A stretch of 64,000 bases of DNA, from assembly GCF_965363235.1 (NCBI RefSeq), contig NC_134846.1, positions 32,684,218-32,748,217 of the forward strand, read 5' to 3'. Source of the DNA: Mytilus galloprovincialis. Its lineage: Eukaryota; Mollusca; Bivalvia; Mytilida; Mytilidae. The notes beneath the pieces are model-generated. The model did no database searches and was not told where the DNA came from. It saw only the letters and a list, made by a program, of their open reading frames with translations. Below, piece after piece: positions 1 to 11,874 of this stretch. Numbering within the stretch: position 1 is the stretch's first letter; each line of letters opens with the position of its first letter. A program made the translations under genes and the position numbers.

Positions 1-4
1 ATTC

Positions 5-260
5 TATATTGATCTGGAGTGAAAATTGTCAAAACGCTTTTGAAAATAGCAAATGACTTTTAATTATTAGTCCAGTTCTGATCACTCCAGACTTTGAAAA
101 TTTAAACTTGCTGTTGATGCAAGCGATATAGGAATTGGAGCAGTTTTACATCAAGAGACAGATGATACTGTTACATCATATTATCTAAGTATGATGGAAA
201 TCATGATCATGTGTCCAAGCATTGCTTAAAAAGATCTGAAAGCATTCTTTTGAACTCTGT
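5..260 (+). mobile_element. Fossil Ty3/Gypsy LTR-retrotransposon pol fragment
   Basis: Translation gives a short stretch resembling the reverse transcriptase/RNase H junction of Ty3/Gypsy elements, including the 'VDAS' RNase H motif followed by a Gly-rich GIGAVL run. Only a few dozen codons remain, no LTR is visible, and the piece is broken. It probably lies in the last intron of gene 1. Old, decayed insertion; family assignment is from motif memory only. Confidence 0.6.
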
Positions 261-736
261 CTTTCGGGATCATCTGTTTTTTTTTCCCCCCAAATGACAC
301 ACACCTTTAAAAATTTGTAGACAGTAATATGGTTGGCTGATTAAATAAACATCAGAGCATAAAGCAGAATGGAGTGTTGTCAGATCCTTGTCAGCAATGC
401 TTAGGCACATGATCTTTATTTGAAACAGATTGTTGTTAGCTATATATACTTTGGATTAATTTTGAATTTACAAATTTGATTTTATCGTTTTGCATTATTA
501 AATAATATATAAAGACAAAGGCATGCAGAGCATGATGAAACATTTAAAATATTTCGTTTTTGATATCGAGACTGACAATAGTTACAGTACTTAAACAATT
601 ACATGCTGTGTTTACGTTAGGCGCGTTGATTAAAGTATAGTACATAAATCTGCAAAACAATACTAATAATTTCTATAAGTATATTACGTTACTTGACTGT
701 ATGTTGTGTTGTTAATACATGCTTTATTTTTTGTAG
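261..736 (+). other. Intron 3' part of gene 1
   Basis: AT-rich sequence with no coding signal, ending in a pyrimidine-rich tract and a TAG acceptor directly before the next coding exon. Nothing else recognised. Confidence 0.5.
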
Positions 737-1662
737 ATGCTGTTCCAATAATTGTCGTATCTGCATTGGCTTTCTTATTGATTGCTGCAGCTGTATTAGT
801 TACTATAGTTGTTTGCTACAGGGGAAAGAAATCAAGAAATTCGCAACCTATTGAGATCCAGCAAAATCTAATTATTGCTGAAAACAATGATTCTTCAGTT
901 TATACCGAAGTAATGAGCAACGATATAGGCGTTAGTATCATTAAGATAAAAGAAGACAAAGATGTAATTAAGACCAGCCATTGTAAAACTCAAGGCGTTG
1001 CAGCTTCCATTGAACAAGATACCAAATATGAATCATTATCAACCGATCGAAACTCAATTGAACATATTTATGAATCGGATGTAATCCATAAAAATCAATA
1101 TAAATCATTAACACACCAACAGGAATTAGATATACATACCTACGCATCTGCAGAACATGCAATATCACAAGACATTAAAACTCCAAGTGACCAGAAAGAT
1201 GAAGTTTGCAACAAATATGAATCATTATCAACCAATCGAAACACAGTTGAACATACTTACGAATCAGACTCAATCAATAACAATCGATATGAATCATTGA
1301 AAAAACCATGGGGATTAGATAAACATACCTACGCATATACAGAACATGTAATGTCACAAAACAATAAAACTTCAATTTACCAGGAAGATAAAGATTGCAA
1401 CAAATATGAATCATTATCAACCAATCGAAAATCAGCTGATCATACGTACGAATCAGACTCAATCCACACCAATAAATATGAATCATTAACACACAAACAG
1501 GAACTTGAAGAACATACCTATGACTCATTAGAACTTGCTTTACATACATCGACGGAATCGGACGTCAACCAATACCAGTCCCTTACCATGCCTGCAGAAT
1601 CAGACACACATGTGTATGCGTCAAACTGTTCCATACAGTCAAGAGTTATAAATGCAAAATAG
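737..1662 (+). CDS. Gene 1, last exon: transmembrane segment plus tyrosine-repeat tail
   Basis: This exon follows an acceptor (TTTTTTGTAG) and enters in phase 1, so an upstream ATG at 706 is intronic and not a start. It encodes a hydrophobic membrane segment (AVPIIVVSALAFLLIAAAVL and on), then a basic stop-transfer (YRGKKSR), then about 280 residues of polar cytoplasmic tail ending at TAG. The tail holds three 63-residue repeats, each with YESL, YESD, Y[KE]SL and TYA tyrosine sites, and ends with YQSL and ESDTHVYAS. No kinase or adaptor domain is visible. The same transmembrane/tail design occurs in gene 3, which has a WSC ectodomain, so gene 1 is probably the 3' end of another WSC receptor whose upstream exons lie outside the window. 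Signalling by phosphotyrosine is an inference. Confidence 0.8.
1027..1560 (+). repeat. 189-bp (63-codon) in-frame tandem repeat, about 2.8 copies
   Basis: Units begin at 1027, 1216 and 1405, always at a TATGAATCATTATCAACC-like start (YESLST), so the period is exactly 189 bp and keeps the frame. Tyrosine positions are kept while intervening residues vary, which points to selection on the tyrosine sites. Confidence 0.85.
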
Positions 1663-2826
1663 TTTTACAAGTTCCTACGCTTTACATGACTGTTTAAATG
1701 TAACTTGTTGCTAGATGGATAATCGTATTCATTTTTGAATGGGTATCATGATTGTAATATTTCTTTGACATACTAATATTGTATTGTGATAAAAACATCA
1801 ACTTCGATTTTTTTTTCTAGAACAAAATGTTAAGCGGAATATGCAATATGCTAGCACATGAGGTACACTATGCAATTATCATCTTGGAGTCATGTAATCG
1901 AAATTGGATAGATAATTTTACTGCGATCAAATGTCATTTCTGAACTCCGTACTTAATCAATACAAATCCCCACTCATGGTCTGCTATACTGGAAAACAAT
2001 AAGCCCTCCCAGGGCTACAGAAAGACTCATTTTAGTGACTATTCAATTTGAGGCGGTAGGGTTCAGCATCATAAGAAATTACCATGTATTAAAACGGCAA
2101 TGCCAATCTATGAGTAATGCATTGGTCTTCCTATTAATATCAAAAATAGCATTTATATCTTAAATATGGTTCTTAAGTTTGACAATTGCACCTTTAAAAA
2201 ACTATCAACTTTAATAAATGCTAATTAAAAAAAACATCATCATTAAATCATGTAAATAGTTTTTTTTTAATTTTAAATGTAGATTTACCTTTTATTCAGC
2301 CTTTCATTGACATTGTACATATTGTATATTCATTTGAGATATTCCACATACACACACAATAATCAATATTTCAACTGAGAATTACCTGACTAATCTGGTA
2401 TATAGGAACATGCATATGTACGTTGTTAAAAAAATATTATCGGTTGAATTGAAGACATTTGGGTATTGGATCAGCAAAACAAATGTCTTAGTAGTAACTG
2501 CTGGGTATTCAATTAAAGATTAAATTCCACTCAATTATTAATTTAGATTTTAAAATATTCAATCAATAAAGACGAAGGCCATGCCTAAATCGAACGTCGT
2601 GGACTATGTAATTATCATCATGTTATGAACACTGGTTTCACAACAATGTTTTCTCATCTGTACATCGGTTTAAAATACCTGTACATGAGAATTGGTCACA
2701 CCAGTACACTACATGTACACTCCATAAAATAGAATTAATTTCGTCTGTTGATCAGTTGGACGATTACCATTTCTTATTAAAAGTAAAACAAAACAAAATT
2801 GTAGCGGGGGGTGGGACAAATTATTC
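1663..2826. other. 3' flank of gene 1
   Basis: Non-coding, AT-rich. A possible AATAAA lies near 2212. The stretch ends where the large duplicated block begins. No gene recognised. Confidence 0.5.
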
Positions 2827-4130
2827 AACTACATTTCCTTTTAAGAAAGATATATTTGTTTCAGGGGAATCATGGGATGTGAGACACATCTGTGATGCTA
2901 TAGGAAATTAAGGGAGTGTGTGGAACATGGAGTAAAAAATTTTCACTCTATGTTCATAATGTTATTGAAAACAAATTGTTTGTTTTTGTAACTAAGATGA
3001 AGTGGTTTATCCTACAAAGATGAATGATCGGCACTTTAAGAAAATTTATATTGATTTGGAAAACTGATATAAGGACATGAAATTTGCTTGACAACAGGCC
3101 ACCTTCGGATCAATCAAAGAGTTGCACTCTTCCTAGACGAGGCATCGAATTTAACGTCCCCATTTTTATAGTTCGTACCTGTACATCATGCAAAATCACA
3201 CTTACATGTAGGCTAAACTAACTCACATTTTTACTTACAATATTAGAGTTTTTCTCATAAAGTTGGGAATGGAAATGGGGAATACAAATGAATTGGGAAA
3301 TAACTGAATTGATGATATCATTATGTATTCCTAATATTGATGATAAAATCCACGTTCTTAATCATTAGTTGTATGTATTACTAACCCACAAAAGATCTAC
3401 TTTATTTTTCGAGTGTAAACTCTGATTTTTATAGATGGGAACGTAATATAGTTAAATTAAATTGTTGTGTACACTGATGACTAATGCTAACACCATACCG
3501 AGATAAGCTCAATTTGAGTAATATGAAAAACTTACCAGTAGCCACAATATTTATATACCACATCACATTTTTACAAATTTCAATGTTATTCCAAAAGTTC
3601 ATTGTAATACTTGCAAATATATGAATATATGTTTGGAAATTCATATCAATGTATAAATATGTTTTTAATTGTGTTGATATTAATATTGTGTAATGTTCAC
3701 ATGTGCTTTTGAAAATTAAAAGTTGTAAAAGTAGTTTCTTTTTTTCAACTCAGAATTGGTAAATACTGTCTTTTCTTTTCCCACAAGAAATTCTAATTGT
3801 TCGATGAATAACAAAGTTGTTTAAAAGACTGCTGTCTTCAGATTTATCATCAAGGAATATTGATACGTACATTGGTTGGAGAAAAAAAATAACTTCTCAC
3901 GTGGTTAAAAAAAACAATTAAAACATGAATGATAAATCATTGTAGTAACATTTGTTTTTGTTTATGCACAATTCTGAAAACACATGTATTCCACGATATT
4001 CGTGCATTTTTTATCAAATCAAATAAATTTGTGCAATAGCAATATATATTTTTTTAAATTCATTGATGAAAACTCGCAACAATTTTATGAGTTAACAATA
4101 TTGGAAAAACAAGATGTCAACTTCACATAA

Positions 4131-4557
4131 CAAAAAGTAAAATCACAAAAATACTGAACTAAGAGGAAAATCAATTTGGAGAGTCCATAATCACATGGCA
4201 ATTTCAAATAACAAAACGCATAAAAAACAAATGGACAAGAATTGTCATATTCCTGATTTTCAAATGTAGAAAATGGTGGATTAAACCTGGTTTTATAGCG
4301 CTAACCCTCTCACTTTGATGACAGTCTCATCATTGACATTGATACGTTAACTAAACAGACACAACAAATAAATAGTCAAAATATGGGTACATCAGTCATC
4401 ATCGTATAACAATTTTAAAAGAGACAATTTAACAGAACACATAAACATCTGTCTACAAACACATTCATTGATTTGAGTGTCTGACGTCAGAAAATTTTAT
4501 ACGTCACATAAATTTGTCGTTCAATGTCCATACAAACAATTTTAAAAATTTACATAG
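4131..4557. repeat. Dispersed repeat family R1
   Basis: Strongly similar, with small indels, to 23227-23660, and its second half to 23795-23975. No coding capacity or terminal structure recognised. The other duplicate is at about 46440-46866. Confidence 0.75.
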
Positions 4558-4795
4558 GTCTTCAAATTTGTATTTTTATACATGTCTCAAACGCTAAAGA
4601 CATTTATCTAGTTTAAATGATTTGAATAACGACACAAAATTGTCACTAAAAATCTAAAGATATTCACGATCAAGTTATTGATCGTGAGTTTTCTCATTTC
4701 TTTTCAGTAGAAGGAAGTTAGGGAATTGGATTATAACGTGAAGATAAAGAAACTGAAAATTGGAAAATTATGGAATTTAGAATCAAATTTTAAGA

Positions 4796-4940
4796 AATAA
4801 CTGTAATATTTTGTCATTATATTCGAAATAACATTTAAAAAAATGGTGCACACTGTTAAGTAACCCGCTACACGCGTTATTCAGTGTGCACCACATTTTT
4901 ATGATATTTCTTTAAAGACAGAAAAAAACATTACAGTCAC
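4796..4940. mobile_element. MITE-like imperfect fold-back element
   Basis: The whole segment can fold back: outer arms CTGTAATATTTTGTC / GACAGAAAAAAACATTACAG, inner arms GGTGCACACTG / CAGTGTGCACC around a short loop with CGCGTTA. No protein. Duplicate at about 47664-47808. Confidence 0.6.
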
Positions 4941-5780
4941 TCCTTAAATAAATATAATTATTGACGAGCAATGAACCCACTTTCGTCAATATTTGTATCA
5001 GCTACAAAAAAAACTTTAGACAAAATATATAGATCTTTTAATTATCTTTTAAACACGTCTCATACAGATTAACTCTAATTTGTAGTGTTAAAAAATGCTA
5101 CTCAGACTCTAGAATATCAGGGTTTTACTTTCTGCTTGATCAAATATACCAGGACTAGTATTTATATTATCATAGTAAAATGCATTTTTTTCTTGAAAAT
5201 AATCCATCTGTCAAAATCAAGCTCTTTCTCTGGTCTGTAACCTCATGAACCAACATAATAAATATTCCGTGTATGTTAACCAGGTTGTTATATTTGTTTT
5301 TCATTCTCTTTTAAATATCTCACTTAAGACGTACATGTATAGTCATGATTCATTTTTATGTTTGTCTACAAATAGAACAATTGAAAATTTCCGTTAATTT
5401 CAGAAACATAATGTTGCAACTAAAAATCTTGTTTTTCAAAATTAATGAAGATATTTGCAATGTATTGTACTTTTCTAGTGAAGGCCTGATTCATGAACAT
5501 ATCATTTTAAATTATAGCATGTATATACCGAGGTAGTCTTATAAATCACTGTATTGTTTGGCCTCTGTTGTAGCTAGCTAGCTAGCGCTTCTTCGTTAAC
5601 AATTATACCACATATCCCTATTTATATTTATATTTATATATAGAGGGTGCTCCAAACATGACACTTGTTCATTTATTCAAATCATAAATATTTGAACAAC
5701 ACTATTTTACATTAACAAAAACAAGTACAATGACTAAGAAGGTAAGACTTGTACGTATACACTTACTAAAAATACTCACG

Positions 5781-5803
5781 GATGAGGAAACTTCGACGGA
5801 TAT
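5781..5803 (+). promoter_or_regulatory. Conserved GGAA-n-ACGGATA element upstream of gene 2
   Basis: GATGAGGAAACTTCGACGGA at 5781 recurs with few changes at 7182, 28431 and 35221 (GGAAACT-CAACGGATAT), each time 120-290 bp before a possible 5' exon with a splice donor. May be a shared promoter or 5' UTR element, or just an old duplication. Duplicate at 48649. Confidence 0.35.
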
Positions 5804-6030
5804 GTCACTCATAGTGAATTAATGTTGTGAAACACTCCTAAATATAAGAGATACTTCTTATGAACGTACTTTTATTACGTCAAGTATAATTTGTGTCTGG
5901 AATATTAACTTTAGTATTATATTTATTTTGTGAACCAAGTCCTATTCTGTCTAATCTATCTTTTTGAAACTACATTTTATAATTTTGGAGAAAAAGTTAA
6001 CAGCGAATAGTAATCAAATTACAAACAAAC

Positions 6031-6070
6031 ATGGGAGATACAAGTGATGAAAGTAATAGCAACAACGACG
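6031..6070 (+). CDS. Candidate first coding exon of gene 2 (uncertain)
   Basis: ATG GGA GAT ACA AGT GAT encodes MGDTSDESNSNND and ends in phase 1 at a good donor (GACG|GTAAGC), which fits the phase-1 entry of the WSC exon at 11714. Against it: it encodes no signal peptide, which a type I membrane protein should have, and the intron would be 5.6 kb. A shorter related exon (ATGGGAGATTTC...) is at 7378. Duplicate at 48899-48938. Confidence 0.3.
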
Positions 6071-6206
6071 GTAAGCTTATAAATAAAGAAATGTTTACAG
6101 TATTGTTTTTAAGTGGATAATATTAGGAAAAACTGTCAGGAATTGTTGGTCCTCAATGCCATTCAACTTCGCACTTTATTTGACGTTTTAAACATATTCT
6201 ATTTTA

Positions 6207-6250
6207 GCATCACTGATGAGACTTTTGTAAACGAAACGCGCGTCTTGCGT
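6207..6250 (+). ncRNA. Decayed hammerhead ribozyme in dispersed repeat
   Basis: The core boxes CTGATGA and GAAA and the CGCGCGTC segment are kept, but stem II (GACU/AAAC) and stem I are mismatched, so probably inactive. It sits in a roughly 130-bp repeat with the same flanks (TTCAACTT...CTTTATTTG before, ATCCTGATATCTATGATG after) as the copies at 13867, 24196, 39278 and 40336. Duplicate at 49075-49118. Confidence 0.65.
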
Positions 6251-7181
6251 AAATATAATTTTACAATCCTGATATCTATGATGCGTTTATATATAAATCG
6301 TGTATTATTTCACGTTCACTGCATTTCAATAGTTTGATTGATTGATTTTTTGTTGCTAAACGTCCTCCAATAACTTGCTGCCAATAAAAAAACCTGCAGA
6401 ATATTTGTAGTTTGGTATAAGTAAACAAAATGTTTTTCGACTTATCATTCTGCAAGAATTTATTTTAAATGATTTTTGCTAATTAAAAAGCATTTCTTTT
6501 TAATATCATTCTGTAAATGAACACATATTCGAAAGTGGTACACATTTGCGTAAAGGTTCTTTTATCTTTGCCAAACACTTATAACTATTTCCCGAGTTGA
6601 TTATAACATGTGTGACTCAACACGTAACTATAACATGATATTCAACAGAACACGTAGAACCTACATTAAGATAAAAAAAAATGTTTCTAACCTGGTCTCA
6701 TCTGTAGTCTAAACTTGCCTCTTTGTAACCTCGTGATGCTTATTTTTCAAATTACAACTTCAGGCTGGAGAGACATATTTTCTTGGCGATTTTGCAGAGA
6801 TTCTTCTCACATGACATCGTATATCAAATCATTATTCAGTAAAACACTAATAATAGCTAAGAAACGTTCAAACGTTCAAAGAGCTTATTGAATAAAAAGA
6901 GCCTTAAATAATAGTCATATCAATTCATCAATCTATGGTCAACTTTGTCTGAGGAAACGAAATTTTCAACACGTTCTATATATAACGAGGGTGGTAGCAA
7001 TATATTTACAGAAATTCAAAACATGAGTAGGATGAACATTTAAAAAATTAAAAGTAAAACAAAACTGTGATCTTACAACACGTATTTTTCAAGTTAAACA
7101 ATGTAAAATACTGACTTAAAAGTGATATATTGATGACAAAGGCATACATGTATTCAGTTACAAATATAAACAATAAACGCG

Positions 7182-7396
7182 GATGAGGAAGTTGCGACGG
7201 ATACTAACGTTATGTATAATGACTGGTTTTCATATTGGCAATCCTCAGTATCAGACACAAATTGAAAACGTTTTCTTTCTTAAGATAATTGTAGTTTTGT
7301 GTTTGGAAGAGATATATTGGAATATTTATTGTTATAATATATAATATAATAATTTGTTATACTTGTTTACGTGTTTAATGGGAGATTTCAGCGAAG
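7182..7396 (+). promoter_or_regulatory. Second copy of the upstream element and mini first exon
   Basis: GATGAGGAAGTTGCGACGGA at 7182 repeats the 5781 element, and 7378-7396 (ATGGGAGATTTCAGCGAAG, then GTAG) repeats the start of the 6031 exon, again ending in phase 1. This looks like a local duplication of a promoter/first-exon unit. No transcript evidence. Duplicate at 50050-50264. Confidence 0.3.
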
Positions 7397-7785
7397 GTAG
7401 AATTAAACAAAATTGTGTTTCGAAAATCATTTTTAATCCAATATCGTACTCTGTCGTTAACATTTGAAATCACAAGTAAAGTATAATTTTTAAGTTTTAG
7501 TATTTATAATATATGCATTTGGCTACGAATTATGTTGGACATGTCATATATTTTTGAAGGATTATCATCATTGAATTAACACTAGATTCATAATTTATCG
7601 TTAAAAAGACATGTCATGTCACATATTAAAGCACGCATGCGCAAAACGTTAATAAACTGTTTTTTTTATATACTCAACGTTTCTACATGTTGTTCTGTCA
7701 CAATTTAAAAAGTTATGTTTTTAACATTGCCATATAAACAAGAGATTGGCTAACCATTGACCTATGTTCAACCCGTCTTTTCTTA

Positions 7786-7995
7786 AAATGTCATGTGCCA
7801 AGTCAGAAATATAGCAGCTATTATCAAATAGTCCGTTTGTTTCGATTTCAGTTCTGTGTTTCATTGTTCCGTTGTTTTTTTTTACTCTTATACGTGTTTC
7901 TCTTAGTTAAAGTTTGTCACCTATATTTGATTTTGCTTAATTTGATTATGACAATTGTGCAGCGGTATACCACTGTTGACCTTATTTCATGTCAA
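7786..7995 (+). repeat. Dispersed repeat family Z
   Basis: Matches, with divergence, the forward copy at 22850-23085 and the reverse complement of 16830-16995: (T)AGTCCGTTTGT ... TTTGTCACC ... CAGCGGTATACCACTGTTGACC. Non-coding; the open frame across it is not a gene. Duplicate at 50654-50863. Confidence 0.7.
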
Positions 7996-8767
7996 AACGA
8001 TTTTTCCATGCATTAGACAGCAAAATGAACTATTTCAAACGATAAACAATTTATGCACATATAAAGGATGACGGGTGAAAATGCGTTTGTTTACTTTTTG
8101 AAAGTACGAAATAATTGATTTAAATGTATGTTTTAACACAATTTAATAAGAATATAACTTTCTAATGTATAATAAAAAAAAAGATTAAAATCCAAAAAAA
8201 GTGTAATTAAAGCAGCTGAATACATAATATTGTTGACTGGATGCTATTCATTTCAACTATAGATGCGATGAATTATCACTGACAGTGCAATCATTTCTGA
8301 TGTGGAATTTTTGGAGGTGCGATGAATTTTGATTATTGTTTTTTATGATAAATCGACATGCATCAACTTAAAATAGTCTTAAAAAAATATACACGGGTTG
8401 CTATTGGTGGAATAAATTTTTTTCCATCCCAAAAACTAACAATTGAGTTATAATTTACTAAAAACTTCCTTTTATTTGAAAAGGCACATTAGTTTATATA
8501 ACAACAGATTTCTTTTTGGAAAAAAAACTATATTAATATTTCATATTTTATTGAAAATGAGTATACGTCTATTTTTCAAAATTTTGTTGGGGGGGGGGGG
8601 GCATGAACCAACACCCTCCTCGCAGGTTTGGATCACTACATGAAAAAAATATTTGTTTTGATTGGCCCTGGAAAAAAATACAAATTACTTTGGCTCAATG
8701 GAAAACAAATTGTCTCTTAAAAAAAAATTCCAAATCCCCCTACCACCCCCACTCCAAGGGAGGATCC

Positions 8768-9117
8768 AGAATTTTTGAAAGGGGGACGTAATATTAAATT
8801 TCGCCGAGCTGAACGATTTTTGAGGACCTTTTTTTGCTTAAGAACATAAAATAAGTGTAAAATGCATTTTAGTTAAAGAGTGGGGTTTGGACATTTTTTG
8901 TGCCGTATTCTCTACATTAATTGTCCACTATAAAATGATTGGAAATTTTTGAAAAGGGGACGTAATATTAAATTTCGCCGAGCTGAACGATTTTTTAGGA
9001 CCTTTTTTTGCTTAAGAACATAAAATAAGTGTAAAATGCATTTTAGTTAAAGAGTGGGGTTTGGACATTTTTTGTGCCGTATTCTCTACATTAATTGTCC
9101 ACTATAAAATGATTGGA
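8768..9117. repeat. Direct tandem duplication, 174-bp unit, two copies
   Basis: The segment from GGGACGTAATATT through CCACTATAAAATGATTGG occurs twice in a row with almost no change. A G homopolymer (13 here, 20 in the second block) lies just upstream at 8589-8601. Duplicate at 51643-51992. Confidence 0.85.
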
Positions 9118-9496
9118 TGGATCCAAAGCTATGTACTTATATATCATTTGTCAGTAAAAAATGGACATGGAAAATTATCAATTGTTGTATAGTTAATTAG
9201 CATAACCTCACATATTTCTTGTTGTAAACAAGATATACGGCTATTCAAGGAAATTTACAGGCAATTTTTATCCAAATGTTTGGTTTGAATGTATCACCAA
9301 CAACGGAAGTGCGGGTTCCAAATCAACCAAATACTACAAATGAGTCGGAAATTACAATGAAGTTGTGAATGACGATCGGCACATGGAGACATGTAGGCCA
9401 CACTCAGCAGGCAGGTTGCAGTCGGGCCTCGAACAAATTATTAGTATATCAGTTCGTCGAAACAGACATTCCAGTCAGATAAGGGATTCACATGTA

Positions 9497-9712
9497 ACCC
9501 CCCCCCCCCCCCTAAAAAATAAACAAAAATTACGCCCGTTTTTTTTCCATCATGTTTAATGCTTAATAATTCTGTTGAAAAACTGTTTTTCTAATAGCAA
9601 ATAGGTAGCCCCCTAGCCTCCCCCCCCTAAAAAAGAATGCCCGGTTTTTATTCATCATGGTCAATGCTAAATAATTCTGTTGAAAAATATTTTTATCTAA
9701 TAGCAAATAAGT
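9497..9712. repeat. C-run-headed tandem pair, about 110-bp unit
   Basis: Two adjacent diverged copies start with a C homopolymer followed by CTAAAAAA and contain CATCATG, AATAATTCTGTTGAAAAA and CTAATAGCAAATA. No coding signal. Duplicate at about 52372-52588. Confidence 0.7.
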
Positions 9713-10511
9713 AACCCAGATTATCATTTTTAATCCAGGTACGGACAGAATTTTAAAGGCAAAATCAGGGTCAGAATTTTTTCTCTAAACTATCTCATAC
9801 TGCCCCCTCAAATCAAATGGTCCATACCTAAGACTTTAAATCTATATCTAGAGCTTACTGACTGGAGATCACTATTCAGCAATGTTGTGAATGGGCTAGA
9901 GCGTTTAGGGTGAAACATGTTCGTTGGTAAATAATATTGGTGTGGAACTTTTTTTTCTTCACGAGAGTGTGATAGAGTATTATTTTCTATTAGTCGGAAT
10001 TTTGAAATAGAAGTTAATTCGTTATTGCTCAATGCTTTGTCGCTTTGAAGGCGTCATGCTTGCTATCTTTATCAGTAAATAATTGTCTCATAAAAATTAA
10101 ATACACGGCAAAGTTCACGAAGTCTAGTCTAATTAATCATTTTACCAACAAAAAAAGTACAAGCAAAAGATTGGGGCGTACGCCCTTTACGCTCCCTCTG
10201 AATCCGCCATACCCCTCCCCTGAAAATCAAATGGTTGCCACCTTTGCTGTCCAAGATATATGTATACAATGATGATGTGTCATAGGAAAGGATATATTTA
10301 ATCATACATATAGATCTGGGTCTGAACAGATTATCAGAGAATATAGAATTGACAATATTAGCAATAAATGCCATTTTTACGAAATTTATTGATTCATTAC
10401 CTCAGACTTTCACTCACAAAATATGCGTATATAATCAATCCTTCTGACTTAATAAATTATGTTAGAGAGTCGGCTAAATTACGACCCTTATCGGGGCTTT
10501 GTATAGCTGAC

Positions 10512-10645
10512 TATGCGGTATGGGCTTTGCTCATTGTTGAAGGCCGTACGGTTGCCTATAGTTGTTAATGTTTGTGTCATTTTGGTCTTTTGTTGATAGT
10601 TGTTTCATCGGCAATAATACTACATCTTCTTTTTTTATATTTGTA
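10512..10645 (-). repeat. Dispersed repeat family X, antisense copy
   Basis: Reverse complement matches the family at 41775 and 44685: AGAAGATGTGGTAT... CAATGAGACAACTCTCCACAAGAGACC... GGTCACCGTACGGCC... AATGAGCAAAGCCCATACCG. Duplicate at 53388-53521. Confidence 0.75.
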
Positions 10646-10995
10646 TAATGAAAATCAATTGAAATCCTTCTGTGAAAATGCATCGCATATACAACAGTAA
10701 TGAATCGCTCTACAGTGAAAATGAAATTCTCTAATTTTTGTGCTATTTTCACATTTCCTGACCGGTGTGAGAAAAATATTTCTCCTCACTAGTGAAAAAT
10801 CTGTTCTCGGCAAATGATTAGTCAAAATTTGATTATGAAGTCAAAATGTTTTGTTTTCTTCTCAATTTTCCTATTGTGACGTCATGAAAAAAGGCGACCT
10901 TGCCTGATGACGTCGCATATAAAGAGCACAATTTTCTGAAAATCTTTGAAAAAGAACGATAAAAAGTATTAGAGAAACAGATTCCGAAACTATAA

Positions 10996-11120
10996 CTCGT
11001 GTATTACGATATTTCTCCACTCTCGACAGTTAAATTTTATTATTTAAAGGGCTCGGCAAGCCTCGCGCTTTAAATAATAAAATTTAACTGTCTCGAGTGG
11101 AGAAATATTGTAATACACTT
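10996..11120. mobile_element. Near-perfect long hairpin (fold-back/MITE-like)
   Basis: Arms of about 55 bp (GTGTATTACGATATTTCTCC ... versus GGAGAAATATTGTAATACAC) enclose a short GC-rich centre. The arms include a long AT stretch TTAAATTTTATTATTTAAAG and its complement. Few mismatches, so young or recently converted. Duplicate at 53872-53996. Confidence 0.8.
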
Positions 11121-11713
11121 GTTGCAGTGTAAGAATCTATATGTCTGATATCATTATTCAACAGTAAACATGAATCGCATCACCAAAACAACAAAGTGTA
11201 ATTTGATTCAATATCAACAAGCTGAACAACAAAACCTTTTTTAAGATATACTATGTGCATTATTAATAATGTTAAAAGGTACATTTTTCTACAAATAAAA
11301 CGTGGCTGCTACTTTTAAAACTCTTGCACGCTCTGTTCGTGAACTATTCTTAATATTTATCTATCTGTGTATCAATTTTACACCTGGATGGCTGTAGGCG
11401 CGACTAAAATCCGTCCGCATCAAATACATTTAATCATGAATTTATAAAAACAGTACATATTGTTTATTATTTCGTATTTTATTCAAAAATTGTGAATTTA
11501 TCGTCTGTTTATTTATCATTCTACATAAGAAATTCATCACGGATACAGTGCAAATGACATTTAAGGATTCGCACATAACATACACTGAAAATGATATTGT
11601 TTCGATTGACAAATACTAGACAATTTCAACACTAATTGATAATTCCTTTTTCTTGTATGTTTTATTCAAATGTCGAATATACTTTACTCGTGTTAGATTT
11701 TTTTCTTTCACAG

Positions 11714-11874
11714 TTGAGTTATATACTGATGCAGGTTGTTATAAAAACAAAAACAATGGGAAAAGTGGTAAAATGATATTAAAGGATGGACCTCATCCTG
11801 AGAATCCAATGTCTGCAGAAATATGTTATAAAGTTTGTACAAGGGAAAACAGGTTTAATTATTTTGGAACACAG
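11714..11874 (+). CDS. Gene 2 exon: WSC N-terminal half
   Basis: Acceptor TTTCTTTCACAG, phase 1 in, phase 0 out (ACACAG|GTGAGA). Encodes ELYTDAGCYKNK ... MSAEICYKVC ... YFGTQ with three cysteines. The reading frame running on past the donor is intronic. Confidence 0.85.

Noticed and set aside
706-736. ATG at 706 as the start of gene 1
   Set aside because: A strong splice acceptor ends at 736 and phases with related genes require an upstream exon.
1027-1560. Gene 1 repeats as ITAMs
   Set aside because: YESL and Y[KE]SL are separated by about 20 residues, outside the 6-12 spacing; only gene 2 has a fitting pair.
8443-8643. Frame with Gly run before PTPSSQ
   Set aside because: Runs through a G homopolymer whose length differs between the two copies, so the frame is not conserved.
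8768-9117. Tandem repeats as a CRISPR array
   Set aside because: Only two units with no spacers, in a eukaryotic genome; the same holds for 37297-37997.
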